This document shows positions 34,225 through 42,823 of a DNA stretch of 64,000 nt, in pieces. The stretch covers positions 186,001 to 250,000 of the forward strand of contig NZ_RCWH01000003.1 in the NCBI RefSeq assembly GCF_003668635.1, in the 5' to 3' direction. Origin of the DNA: Planomicrobium sp. Y74 (lineage in GTDB: Bacteria > Bacillota > Bacilli > Bacillales_A > Planococcaceae). Under the pieces are notes generated by a model, which saw nothing but the letters and a program-made list of their open reading frames with translations, was not told where the DNA came from and made no database searches. The translations under genes were made by a program, and so were the position numbers. Positions within the stretch are counted from its first letter, which is position 1; each line of letters starts with the position of its first letter.

Positions 34225-34270
34225 TTGCCACACCTGGTGCTTCGGCGTTTGAGTGTGGCTTTTCTATTTT
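34225..34270 (+). terminator. Rho-independent terminator
   Basis: GCCACAC/GTGTGGC stem with a long loop, then TTTTCTATTTTT. Confidence 0.75.
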
Positions 34271-34363
34271 TAATTATAATAAAACGACAGGATGTTTCCC
34301 GGATATGTGGAATAGGTAAGTATAAGGAAGGCAGCTTTACTTAATGACAGAAGGAGGAATTTT

Positions 34364-34834
34364 ATGAACGGGCAATTTTTTAAGAACAGTCTGCACGGAG
34401 AAGGAGCCAATTTTGATACAGCGAAGGTTTTTGATGGAATGGACTGGCAACAGGCGGGCGACAAATCGGGTGATTTCCCGCATTCGGTGTGGGAATTATT
34501 GTTCCATATGAATTATTGGCAGGATTTTATGCTGGATCTGCTGAATGGTCAAACGCCGAAAAGCCAGAATCCCGACGAGGAATCCTGGCCGCATTCTCCA
34601 TCCCCGGAAAGCGAAGATGAATGGGATTCGGCTATTGCATATTTCCTGAAGGGATTGGAAGAAGCAGAGCAGGAATCCACGAAAGATTTATTGGAGAAAG
34701 TGGTTGCCGGAAGGGAAGATACGCGCGGCGACTGTTTGCAGACGATTGTGCTGCATAATACGTATCATGCCGGCCAGGTGGTTTTTGCGCGGAAAATTAA
34801 AGGGCATTGGCCGCCGTCTGGAGAAGAAAGTTAA
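34364..34834 (+). CDS. DinB-family protein
   Basis: A 156-residue four-helix DinB-superfamily protein, typically a metal-dependent thiol transferase-like enzyme. Candidate metal ligands are the His of LLFHMNYW (about 49) and two in LHNTYHAGQ near the C-terminus. It is shorter and distinct from the YfiT-type protein at 3.3 kb. AGGAGG lies before the ATG. Function is unknown. Confidence 0.85.
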   Translation: MNGQFFKNSLHGEGANFDTAKVFDGMDWQQAGDKSGDFPHSVWELLFHMNYWQDFMLDLLNGQTPKSQNPDEESWPHSPSPESEDEWDSAIAYFLKGLEEAEQESTKDLLEKVVAGREDTRGDCLQTIVLHNTYHAGQVVFARKIKGHWPPSGEES

Positions 34835-34879
34835 ATTGCTGGCTTCGTAGGTTGAATTGAAATAAATAGAATACATTCA

Positions 34880-34930
34880 TCAAGCTGCTTGTGCTCTCAA
34901 TTATTTTGGGGGACGGGCAGCTTTTTTGAT
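34880..34930 (+). terminator. Rho-independent terminator
   Basis: AAGCTGC/GCAGCTT outer stem, inner CTCTC/GGGGG pairs, then TTTTTTGATTTTTTT. It follows the DinB-family gene. Confidence 0.75.
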
Positions 34931-34953
34931 TTTTTTGCTGATTTTGAGGCTGG

Positions 34954-35047
34954 CGCGGATAAACATGGTTTTGCCGCGGATAAACCACGCTTAGGCGCGG
35001 ATAAATGGTGCGTAGCCGCGGATAAAAGCAGCCCAGCCGCGGATAAC
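34954..35047 (+). repeat. Array of five CGCGGATAAA units upstream of NERD gene, 21-nt period
   Basis: Units start at 34954, 34975, 34996, 35017 and 35038. The 11-nt spacers end in TTTGC, TTAGG, GTAGC and CCAGC in that order. The same order of spacer ends is found in the array at 36253, on the other side of the NERD gene. The last unit is shortened to CGCGGATAAC. Confidence 0.93.
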
Positions 35048-35253
35048 GCGAAAATGGAGGCTCGATCAGAAGATTATCAACTGAAAAAGCTTCTATAATC
35101 GGGTAATTAATGAGTGCAGGAGGTTTTTTATTGCAGTAAATATGGCTTTTTAGATGTAAATACTGTGAAAGGGATGACATAAGAATAATATTTAGAAAAC
35201 ACAGTTTATTTAATTTTGAAATGCTATAATTATTTTATTCAAAGAAAGAGGTG

Positions 35254-36213
35254 ATGGCGATAAACGCGAAAGTGGAAGGATTATCGAAAGTCGAAGCGCT
35301 TGAAAGTTTGCTGAGGCGTCTTCCGAAAAATCATCCTGACCGGGAGTTTCTGGAGATTCGGCTGTACCGGGCTTCTGCAGGGATGCGCGGAGAAAGCAAG
35401 ATGATCAACAAGTTCAAAGAGTTTTACATCGAAGAGGATTACCAGCAGGTTTGGGACTTGAATATGGAAATAGGCAACTGGGTTGTCCAGATGGACGGGC
35501 TGTTATTGACGAACCGGTGCGCAATTATATTGGAGTCAAAGAATATCAGCGACGAGATTCACTTTGATGCGGCAAATGATGAGTTTTATAAAAAGACTTT
35601 TAAGGAAGGAAATAAAATTACGTTGGAAAATCCCGTCATCCAATTGAAGAAGCATATTCGTTTTTTGGAAAGGTGGTTCAAAACGCATAAAATCAACTTG
35701 CCGGTGACTGGATTAATCATTTTCACAGCGAATAATTGCGATTTCCATGCAAAGCCACCAGGCGCTTTTATTTGTAAGACGTATCAGATGAATGAATATT
35801 TGTACCACATACTTGAAAAATATCCTCAAGAAGCTTCTTCACATAAAATCAACAGAATCAAAAAAATGATCTTAGCTAATCAGATCCCCTTTAAAAAATC
35901 CCCACTGAGTGAGTTCTATCATATTGATCCGAAAGATATTAAGACGGGCATCTATTGCCGCGACTGCAAAAGTTTCAGCATGAGGCGGTGGCATAAGACG
36001 TGGCAATGTTCCAGCTGTGGCTTCAAAGACAGTGGAGCTGCCCAGTTTGCGGTATTGGAGTACTTTGCGTTGATCAGCACCCGTATTACGAATAAACAAT
36101 TGCGTGATTTCTGTCACATCGAGTCGACTCATGCAGCAAGGCGGATATTGTTGAATCCTAACCTGATTGCCGCGGGTGATTTGAAATCGCGTTCTTATAG
36201 CCTGGAAAAATAA
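35254..36213 (+). CDS. NERD-domain protein with C-terminal zinc ribbon (copy 1)
   Basis: About 319 residues. The nuclease-related (NERD) domain spans roughly residues 40-150; WVVQMDGLLL and IILESKNIS hold the Asp and Glu-x-Lys expected in this restriction-endonuclease-like fold. The C-terminus has a zinc ribbon, CRDC and CSSC at about residues 230-252, followed by a helical region. Family members are thought to process DNA, but no activity is proven. GAGGTGATG puts the ribosome site on top of the ATG; an ATA codon at 35260 is at normal spacing, as in the paralogue at 41.8 kb. The gene is bracketed by matched repeat arrays. Confidence 0.85.
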   Translation: MAINAKVEGLSKVEALESLLRRLPKNHPDREFLEIRLYRASAGMRGESKMINKFKEFYIEEDYQQVWDLNMEIGNWVVQMDGLLLTNRCAIILESKNISDEIHFDAANDEFYKKTFKEGNKITLENPVIQLKKHIRFLERWFKTHKINLPVTGLIIFTANNCDFHAKPPGAFICKTYQMNEYLYHILEKYPQEASSHKINRIKKMILANQIPFKKSPLSEFYHIDPKDIKTGIYCRDCKSFSMRRWHKTWQCSSCGFKDSGAAQFAVLEYFALISTRITNKQLRDFCHIESTHAARRILLNPNLIAAGDLKSRSYSLEK

Positions 36214-36252
36214 TTCTTCGCCCCCTCTTAAATAGGCGGCTTTTTTGTGTGG

Positions 36253-36346
36253 CGCGGGTAAAAGGGGCTTTGCCGCGGATAAACGGTGATTAGGCGCGGA
36301 TAAAAGCTGCGTAGCCGCGGATAAACACCACCCAGCCGCGGATAAC
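36253..36346 (+). repeat. Array of five CGCGGATAAA units downstream of NERD gene, 21-nt period
   Basis: Units start at 36253, 36274, 36295, 36316 and 36337; the first reads CGCGGGTAAA. Spacer ends TTTGC, TTAGG, GTAGC and CCAGC follow the same order as in the array before the gene, while the other half of each spacer differs. It lies between the stops of NERD copy 1 and the converging arr gene. Confidence 0.93.
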
Positions 36347-36400
36347 CCAAATAACCACTACAAATCCCCGAAAATAAAGAACAAAAAAACAAAAAAGGAC

Positions 36401-36420
36401 GCTTTTCGCTGGCGAAAAGC
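36401..36420. repeat. Palindrome GCTTTTCGCTGGCGAAAAGC, copy 2
   Basis: Identical to copy 1. It follows the end of the CGCGGATAAA array by 54 nt. The flank CCCCTTA with a later TCAA and CCC is shared with copy 4 at 43099, so the conserved unit may be longer than 20 nt. Confidence 0.88.
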
Positions 36421-36499
36421 CCCTTATAAAGGTCAAACCCGTTATATTAGCTCTCGATAAAGAAGAAAAGAGGACAAGCACGACTGCCCACCTTTAAGC

Positions 36500-36916
36500 T
36501 CAATCGATGATAACGTCCTTGCCTTGTTCACGCAGCGACTTCAGCGAACTGAGCATATGATTGATCTGTTCGTCGCTATGCCGCTCCCAGTTTCCGAGTT
36601 CTGCAATGACTTTCAGCGGTGACTTCGACCGGTAGGAGCGGGTGGGATTGCCAGGGAAGCGTTTGTCCGTCAGGTTCGGATCATTCTCGAACTCGCCTTG
36701 CGGCTCGACGAGATAGATTCTTTCCGGGGCGTCGCCCGTTGCCAGTTCAGCTCCCCATTTCGCCGCTTCCAATGTCGCGGTGAAATAGATGTAATTCGAT
36801 TTCGTGTCTTGATAATTGGAAAGGTTCTGCGCTTTGAGCAAGTCGCCCAAATTTAGCTGTGCTTTTGTTCCGTGGAAGAAAGGGCCGCGGTCGAGAACTT
36901 CTTTTTGTTCATTCAT
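36500..36916 (-). CDS. arr: NAD+-rifamycin ADP-ribosyltransferase
   Basis: A 138-residue Arr enzyme, which inactivates rifamycin antibiotics by ADP-ribosylation from NAD+. The match is strong throughout: GPFFHGTKAQL, YIYFTATLEAAKWGAELA, IYLVEPQGEFENDPNLTDKRFPGNPTRSYRS and PLKVIAELGNWERH. The conserved His15, Tyr44 and Asp79 correspond to the residues reported as important in mycobacterial Arr. AGGAGG lies 8 nt before the ATG at 36916. It is a single gene with no mobile-element neighbours. Confidence 0.95.
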   Translation of the reverse strand: MNEQKEVLDRGPFFHGTKAQLNLGDLLKAQNLSNYQDTKSNYIYFTATLEAAKWGAELATGDAPERIYLVEPQGEFENDPNLTDKRFPGNPTRSYRSKSPLKVIAELGNWERHSDEQINHMLSSLKSLREQGKDVIID

Positions 36917-37009
36917 ATTGGTTTGCCTCCTGTTTGATTCGCTTGGTATGTAACAGTATAGGACAGGGATTCGCAAAAAAGTAGTCTGTTAATAATTTTT
37001 TATTGGGTG

Positions 37010-37096
37010 TATAATAAAGGTATAGAGAACGACAGCAAACAAATTATAAACCCTTCTGAATGAACCGGGCACCAGCCATTTCAGAAGGGTTTTTTC
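37010..37096 (+). ncRNA. Possible short RNA or attenuated leader
   Basis: A perfect -10 (TATAAT at 37010) is followed about 35 nt later by a strong terminator, AACCCTTCTGAA/TTCAGAAGGGTT with TTTTTC, ending near 37096. This would give an RNA of about 75 nt with no reading frame. The -35 region is poor. It could be a small RNA or an attenuator for the hydrolase gene that starts 55 nt later. Confidence 0.35.
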
Positions 37097-37150
37097 ATTT
37101 TCATGGAGAATGGTAAACAGGATAAGTTTTTATTGAATGGAGGAAACTTG

Positions 37151-37957
37151 ATGGCAGAAGAACGGATGATTGAATCTTTTGATGGAACGCAATTGTTCAG
37201 CCGGAAGGATACGGCTGAGAATCAAAGGGCGGTGGCTGTGATTTCGCATGGTTTAGCCGAACACCTGGGCCGTTATGATACGCTGGCTGAAACGCTGCTG
37301 AGCAATGGTTTTATCGTCTATCGCTATGAACAGCGCGGCCATGCGCGGTCTGACGGAAAGCGTACGTATTTTGACGATTTCAATGAGATGCCGGATGATT
37401 TAAAAACAATCATGGACCTGGCAAAAGAAGAGACTCCGGATGCGCCGATTTTTCTCATCGGCCACAGTATGGGCGGCTTTACAGCGGCGGCGTTTGGAAC
37501 GAAATACCCGGGCCAGGCAGCGGGAATCGTGTTGTCCGGGGCGCTGACCCGCTATAATAATCAGCTTTTCGGTCCGTTGCCGATGGACTTGCCGGAAGAA
37601 ACATATCTGGACAATGAACTCGGAGAAGGCGTCTGCAGTGATCCGGCGGTCGTCGAGGCCTATGCCAATGACCCGATGGTGGAGAAGAAAATTTCGGTCG
37701 CCCTCATCAATCAGTTTGGAACCGGCATCGACTGGCTGAAAGCGAATGCCGAAAGTTTTACAGACCCAGTGCTTGTACTTCATGGCAATGAAGACGGGCT
37801 TGTCGCTGAAAAAGATTCACGCGACTTTTACGGGGAGATTGGTTCTACAGACAAAACACTGAAAATCTATGCTTCATTGATGCACGAGATCTTTAATGAG
37901 CCATCCAAGTATAAGATTTATGATGAAATTGTGGAGTGGATGAACGAACGGCATTAG
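37151..37957 (+). CDS. Alpha/beta hydrolase, monoacylglycerol lipase-like
   Basis: A 268-residue serine hydrolase of the lysophospholipase/monoacylglycerol lipase group. The oxyanion SHGLAEHLGRYD, nucleophile elbow GHSMGG, acid HGNEDGLV and late His in LMHEIFNE are all present. It would hydrolyse lipid esters in the cytosol. GGAGG lies before the ATG at 37151; the longer frame from 37103 overlaps the terminator region and is rejected. Confidence 0.88.
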   Translation: MAEERMIESFDGTQLFSRKDTAENQRAVAVISHGLAEHLGRYDTLAETLLSNGFIVYRYEQRGHARSDGKRTYFDDFNEMPDDLKTIMDLAKEETPDAPIFLIGHSMGGFTAAAFGTKYPGQAAGIVLSGALTRYNNQLFGPLPMDLPEETYLDNELGEGVCSDPAVVEAYANDPMVEKKISVALINQFGTGIDWLKANAESFTDPVLVLHGNEDGLVAEKDSRDFYGEIGSTDKTLKIYASLMHEIFNEPSKYKIYDEIVEWMNERH

Positions 37958-38017
37958 ATGGAACTGCTCTGTAAAGACGCTGTACGACACAGATGAAAAA
38001 TAGACAGAATAAGATAT

Positions 38018-38048
38018 TCCTCCTGCTTTCCTGCAGGGGGATTTTTTA
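38018..38048 (+). terminator. Rho-independent terminator
   Basis: TCCTCCTGC pairs with GCAGGGGGA, loop TTTCCT, then TTTTTATT. Confidence 0.8.
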
Positions 38049-38136
38049 TTGGAATGCAGATCTGTTTCAATCGTTTACCCATTTTCATAGCGGGTAGATA
38101 GGGATTATGAAAAAATTTTAAAAGAGGTGGATCCAG

Positions 38137-39123
38137 ATGAAAAACGAATTGACGGTAAAACATAAATTGGGCTTTGGCACCGCGCCGCTTGGCAATATGT
38201 TCAGGGACGTTCCGGAGGACGAAGCGATGAAAACGATCCAGTCTGCGTGGGACGAAGGAATCCGTTATTTCGACACGGCGCCGTTTTATGGCGCAGGGTT
38301 GGCTGAAATCCGGTTAGGGGAAATCTTATCTACGCATAAGCGCGATGATTTCCTGCTGAGTTCGAAAGTCGGCCGGCTCATTCTCGACGAAGAGGAAGAA
38401 AAAGAAGGATTGTTTGGATATGGCCGGAAAAATAAAATCCGAACAGACTACACTGAAGACGGCACGCTCCAATCGATTGAAGACAGCCTGAAGCGTCTGA
38501 AAACCGACCGTCTGGATATGGTTTATGTACATGACCTCTCGCCGGACTTTCTTGGTGATGAATGGATTACAAAATTCGATGAAGCGCGGAAAGGGGCTTT
38601 TAAAGTACTCGACCGGCTGAGAGATGAAGGTGTCATAAAGGCTTGGGGACTGGGTGTCAATACGACGACGCCGATCGAAGTGGCGCTTGAGCTGGAAGAA
38701 GCCCATCCGGATCTCAGTCTGTCTGCGACACAGTACACGCTGCTTCAGCACGAAAGAGCCCTTGAGCGTATGATGCCGCTCGCTCAGGAAAAAGGAGGCG
38801 GGCTCGTAATCGGCTCGGCTTATAACTCTGGCGCATTGCTCGGCGGAGACTTTTTCGATTATCAGGAAATCACTCCTGAAATTAAGGAGAGGGTCAGCCG
38901 CTTTCAGGATGTTGCACAAAATCACGGCGTCAAATTAAAGCATGCCGCACTTCAGTTCTCGGCAGCACATCCGGCTGTAAAAGCAGTGGTAGTCGGTTCG
39001 ACGAGACCAGAACACATTAAGGAAGACTTGCAGGCGATGCAGGCGAATATTCCGGCTGCTTTCTGGGAAGAGCTGGTTGAGAAGAATCTTGTTTCTTCGA
39101 AAGCGGTATTGCCCGGGAAATAA
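38137..39123 (+). CDS. Aldo/keto reductase
   Basis: A 328-residue TIM-barrel aldo/keto reductase, close in layout to D-threo-aldose 1-dehydrogenases. Catalytic residues are visible: Asp and Tyr in YFDTAPFYGAG, Lys in LSSKVGR and His in MVYVHDLS. The C-terminal VVVGSTRPEHIKED contacts NADP(H). AGAGGTGGATCC precedes the ATG. The physiological sugar or aldehyde is unknown. Confidence 0.9.
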   Translation: MKNELTVKHKLGFGTAPLGNMFRDVPEDEAMKTIQSAWDEGIRYFDTAPFYGAGLAEIRLGEILSTHKRDDFLLSSKVGRLILDEEEEKEGLFGYGRKNKIRTDYTEDGTLQSIEDSLKRLKTDRLDMVYVHDLSPDFLGDEWITKFDEARKGAFKVLDRLRDEGVIKAWGLGVNTTTPIEVALELEEAHPDLSLSATQYTLLQHERALERMMPLAQEKGGGLVIGSAYNSGALLGGDFFDYQEITPEIKERVSRFQDVAQNHGVKLKHAALQFSAAHPAVKAVVVGSTRPEHIKEDLQAMQANIPAAFWEELVEKNLVSSKAVLPGK

Positions 39124-39145
39124 TATTCAATTCAAACTTAAAATT

Positions 39146-39178
39146 AACCGCCATTCCTTTTGGAATGGCGGTTTTTTA
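39146..39178. terminator. Rho-independent terminator between converging genes
   Basis: A 12-bp perfect stem AACCGCCATTCC/GGAATGGCGGTT, loop TTTT, then TTTTATTATT. Confidence 0.9.
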
Positions 39179-40486
39179 TTATTGCTGCCCGTATTGATTT
39201 CTCACAATTTCAAACAAATCGGTCTTCCGCAAATACTGCTCAGGTGCAAGGAACGTCACGGTGACAACTCCCGGATGGCGGCCGATTTCGATGCCACCGG
39301 TGATGGTCGCGCGGTTCATGATTTCGGGAACGGTGACGCCAAAGAAATCAGCAGCTCGCTTTAAGCCGTTTTCAGTGGCATCGTTCAGGTTCGGACCGGA
39401 GCCGATAAACGATACTGGATACGATTCTTCGATTTTGCTGACTTCCCAGGCCTCGGCAATCTGCCGCGCGGATAGCTTCTCTTCCGCAGTGAATGGTTTC
39501 GCGGTGTACGGCAGGTCTTCCACATTCGGAAGCAGGATCGGCCCTTTGATGTTCATGCCTTTCAGCACGCTGACTTGAAGATGAGCGATGCCGGATACAT
39601 CGGTAGTGTGGCCAGCGATTTCGCCGTCACCTTGCATGGCGTGCATGTCACCGAGGTAAACGCCGCCGCCCGGAACTTTCACCGGACAAATCAGCACCGC
39701 GCCGGCGCGCACACGGTTCACATCCAAATGACCATCAGTGCGGTGCGTTTCCAATTCTTCCTGCGTGGCTGCGTAATCGTGCGGTGCACCGACAAGAAAT
39801 GAACCGAAGTCACCGGCATTATGAGAATCCGGAGTCGCGCGGGATGGCGTTGTGCCAAGTTGTCCAAGGAACGGGCGCATGCGCGCCATCGTGCCGACCA
39901 AATCATGGGGCGCAAATGTGACGACCGGATTCTGCACCGATTCGTCGGGGGTTTTCATATAAGCGCGGCCGTCGCGCGCAATTGTTTCGGCAGCTTCCTG
40001 CGGCAAGGTCAAACCGACATCGCCTTTTTCACCGAAGAAAATCGTGTAGCCGTTCGTAAAGACAAAAGGCGTCGCGTCAGCTCCGCAATTGGCGCAGCGA
40101 ATCGCTTCCATGCCGATGCCTTTGATAACAGTTTCCGGATTTTTCTTGCCGCATTCCGGACATTTCGCCGCCACATAGCCGTCGCCGTCCGCGCGATCTT
40201 CTATCATTTTATCATTGCCCGAAGCCGTCGCGTGTGACGTCACGGTAATCGATTGGATCCGTATGGCGATGGCATCTCCCGGCTCAGCCCCTTCCACATA
40301 CACCGGCTTCGTCACTTCATGCCCGCCGATAATGCTCGGCGTCATCATCGGCCCCCAGCAGCCCGGCGCCGTATTGACGATAATCGTGCCGCCGTCTTTC
40401 ACCGGCCCCAGCATTTCTTTTTCCGGATCCAAAATACCATTAACAAAATGATTCACGAATAAAGTCTCCACAGCAGTTTTATTCAC
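39179..40486 (-). CDS. Acetamidase/formamidase family protein with zinc ribbon
   Basis: A 435-residue member of the acetamidase/formamidase family, which hydrolyses short amides to ammonia and an acid. MMTPSIIGGHEVTKPV, VEGAEPGDAIAI, GVYLGDMHAMQGDGE and GRHPGVVTVTF are family blocks. A CPEC...CANC zinc ribbon is inserted at about residues 110-135. GTG at 40486 is chosen because AGGAGG is 6 nt upstream; that site would lie inside the gene if translation began at the ATG at 40501. Confidence 0.87.
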   Translation of the reverse strand: MNKTAVETLFVNHFVNGILDPEKEMLGPVKDGGTIIVNTAPGCWGPMMTPSIIGGHEVTKPVYVEGAEPGDAIAIRIQSITVTSHATASGNDKMIEDRADGDGYVAAKCPECGKKNPETVIKGIGMEAIRCANCGADATPFVFTNGYTIFFGEKGDVGLTLPQEAAETIARDGRAYMKTPDESVQNPVVTFAPHDLVGTMARMRPFLGQLGTTPSRATPDSHNAGDFGSFLVGAPHDYAATQEELETHRTDGHLDVNRVRAGAVLICPVKVPGGGVYLGDMHAMQGDGEIAGHTTDVSGIAHLQVSVLKGMNIKGPILLPNVEDLPYTAKPFTAEEKLSARQIAEAWEVSKIEESYPVSFIGSGPNLNDATENGLKRAADFFGVTVPEIMNRATITGGIEIGRHPGVVTVTFLAPEQYLRKTDLFEIVRNQYGQQ

Positions 40487-40679
40487 ATAGATCCTCCTCA
40501 TTTTATAATAGTCTGACTATTTTTATTATAGTGGGTAGAGGCTTGAATTCACAATTTGGAGGATTGGAACGTTGCAATGGAAATGAAACTGTCTGCTATT
40601 CCCAATTTCATTTAAAGGAGATTTTTATTCCCGTACAGAAAGGGTAATAAAGAAGTATACGAAAAGGAGTTGCTTTTAA

Positions 40680-41564
40680 ATGGATAACGTAACAGTAGGA
40701 CACATCGAAGTAAATGGAGGAAATGTCTGGTACCGGATTACCGGGAAAGGGCCAGGGATACCGCTGCTTGTAGTGCACGGAGGACCGGGATCGAAAAGCA
40801 GCGACAGTGATCCGCTTCGCCAGCTCGGGACAGACCGGCCGGTGATTCAGTATGACCAGCTTGGCAGCGGGAATTCAGACCGTCCGACAGATACGTCGCT
40901 TTGGACGGTGGAGCGTTTTGTTGAAGAATTAGAGCAGGTTGTCGAGGCGCTGGGCCTGGAAGAATTCCATCTTCTCGGGCATTCGTGGGGCACGATGCTA
41001 GCTGCTTCTTATCTATTCAAAAAGCCGAAAGGGGTCCGCAGTGTGATATTTTCGGGACCGGCTCTTGATGCGCAGCGCTGGGAGCGGGATCAGCGGAATT
41101 ATTTGAAGGAATTTCCGGAGGACATCCAGGAAACGATTGAGCGGAGCGAGCGTGAAGGAACGACCGATTCTGCCGAATACGATGAGGCGATGACGGCCTA
41201 TTACAAGCGCCATATTTGCCGTGTAGATCCATGGCCTGAAGAGCTGGTGGAAGATATGAAGCAATTGAATCACCAGATTTACAATTATATGTGGGGAGCT
41301 TCAGAATTTACGGTGACCGGCACGTTGAAGCATTTTGATGCGACAGACCATTTGGGTGAAATAAATATTCCGGCTTTATTCACGTGTGGCCGTTATGACG
41401 AAGCCACGCCGGAAGCGACAGAGTATTATGCGAGTCTGGTGCCAGATGCGGAATTCCATGTTTTTGAAAACAGCTCACACATGCCGGCGATTGAAGAGCC
41501 GGAAGCCTATGTGGAGACTGTACGTGAGTGGGTGAACCGGCAGGAGATGAAGCCGGGGGCGTAA
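40680..41564 (+). CDS. Proline iminopeptidase-family alpha/beta hydrolase
   Basis: A 294-residue S33-family enzyme that removes N-terminal proline or small residues from peptides. The VVHGGPG oxyanion motif, YDQLGSGNS, nucleophile elbow GHSWGTMLA, Asp in FTCGRYDEATPE and His in NSSHMPAIEEPE are present. AAAAGGAG lies before the ATG. No close operon partner is seen. Confidence 0.9.
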   Translation: MDNVTVGHIEVNGGNVWYRITGKGPGIPLLVVHGGPGSKSSDSDPLRQLGTDRPVIQYDQLGSGNSDRPTDTSLWTVERFVEELEQVVEALGLEEFHLLGHSWGTMLAASYLFKKPKGVRSVIFSGPALDAQRWERDQRNYLKEFPEDIQETIERSEREGTTDSAEYDEAMTAYYKRHICRVDPWPEELVEDMKQLNHQIYNYMWGASEFTVTGTLKHFDATDHLGEINIPALFTCGRYDEATPEATEYYASLVPDAEFHVFENSSHMPAIEEPEAYVETVREWVNRQEMKPGA

Positions 41565-41632
41565 AGACGGTTTGACGATAAGTAGTGATATATTGAAATG
41601 AAGTTGATAGAAAAACGGCAATCAGATTTTTC

Positions 41633-41664
41633 GGGCTCGTGAGCGTTCCACAGCTCACGAGCCC
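41633..41664. other. 12-bp perfect hairpin
   Basis: GGGCTCGTGAGC/GCTCACGAGCCC with an 8-nt loop after the iminopeptidase gene. No T-tract follows on the plus strand, so it is a structured element of unclear role, possibly a processing or weak termination site. Confidence 0.5.
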
Positions 41665-41824
41665 CAGCAGTTTGCCGAGGGAAACTGTTCCATTTACTGT
41701 TTTTGTTTTGGAATTTTGGATCAGTATTTGATATTGACGCCGGTGGTAATATGGTAGGATTAAAGCGTGAATAGCGTTTGGTTCACAATGAAAAAGTTAG
41801 GCGGAACTTAAGAATTTGAAGGAG

Positions 41825-42790
41825 GTGCAAGGTATAAAAACGGAGCTGGATTTATTGCCCAAAACTTTGGCAATTGAGTGTTTATTGAAACGCATTCCTC
41901 CCAGCCATAAACAGCGTGAGTACCTGGAAAATCAGTTGCACCGCGCGACTGCCGGAATTCGCGGCGAAGGCAAGATGGTCAAGAAGTTTAAGGAATTTTC
42001 ATATGAGGGCAATTATTTGCCGGTGTGGGATCTGAATATGAAGCTCGGTGAGTGGGCGGTTCAGATTGACGGCCTGTTGCTGACTGAGCGATGTGCCATT
42101 GTGATGGATTCCAAAAACGTCAGTGGTGAAATCCATTACGACCCGTTGAATGAGGAGTATTACAGGAAGACCATGCCGGACGGAGAAATACTGACTTTGG
42201 AAAATCCCATGTTCCAGCTGAAAAAGCATATTCATTTTATCCGGAAATGGTTTAGACTGCACAACATCAACTTGCCCGTTACGGGTTTGATTGTATACAC
42301 CGCTAACAGTTGTGTATTTCACACGAAGCCTTCTGACGCTTTGGTTTGCAAAACGTACCAAATGAACCAGTATCTATACCAAATTCTTCGGGACAATCCC
42401 CTAACCGCCGTTTCCCGTCCGCTCATGGACATCGGGAAACTAATTGCGGCAAACCAGGTCCCCTTTAAATTATCCCCTTTGAGTGAGTTTTATAAAATCG
42501 ACTTGCGTGACGTGAAGACCGGTGTTTATTGCAATAAATGCTGCAGCCACGGCATGCGGCGTATAAAGAAATCCTGGATCTGCGCGGCCTGCGGCAATAA
42601 AGATGCGGCTGCCGACCGACTGGCGGTGCAGGAATATTTTTCATTGATAGATAGAGAGTTGACGAATAGGAAGTTTCGGGAGTTTAGTGGCATCGTTGAG
42701 CCGGCTGCTGTGTGGCGAATATTAGCGAAGTACGACCTTGAAGTGACGGGCGAACGAAAGACGCGGGTCTATAAAATTAAAAACAGTTGA
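41825..42790 (+). CDS. NERD-domain protein with C-terminal zinc ribbon (copy 2)
   Basis: About 321 residues, collinear with the NERD protein at 35.3 kb. Shared blocks are ATAGIRGEGKMVKKFKEF, WAVQIDGLLLTERCAIVMDSKNVSGEIHYDPLNEEYY and the zinc ribbon CNKC...CAAC. The active-site region reads DSKN where copy 1 has ESKN. The start is unusual: AAGGAGGTG overlaps the only nearby GTG, and the codon at normal spacing (41834) is ATA, exactly as in copy 1. A five-unit repeat array starts 34 nt after the stop. Confidence 0.83.
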   Translation: MQGIKTELDLLPKTLAIECLLKRIPPSHKQREYLENQLHRATAGIRGEGKMVKKFKEFSYEGNYLPVWDLNMKLGEWAVQIDGLLLTERCAIVMDSKNVSGEIHYDPLNEEYYRKTMPDGEILTLENPMFQLKKHIHFIRKWFRLHNINLPVTGLIVYTANSCVFHTKPSDALVCKTYQMNQYLYQILRDNPLTAVSRPLMDIGKLIAANQVPFKLSPLSEFYKIDLRDVKTGVYCNKCCSHGMRRIKKSWICAACGNKDAAADRLAVQEYFSLIDRELTNRKFREFSGIVEPAAVWRILAKYDLEVTGERKTRVYKIKNS

Positions 42791-42823
42791 TCTGGCGAAT
42801 GCTTTTTTCGGGAGAAAATGGAG

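Noticed and set aside
34797..35180. Reverse-strand frame with repeated YPR motifs over the 34.9-kb array
   Set aside because: Array artefact. The matching plus-strand frame (34889-35098) with AADK repeats is the same effect.
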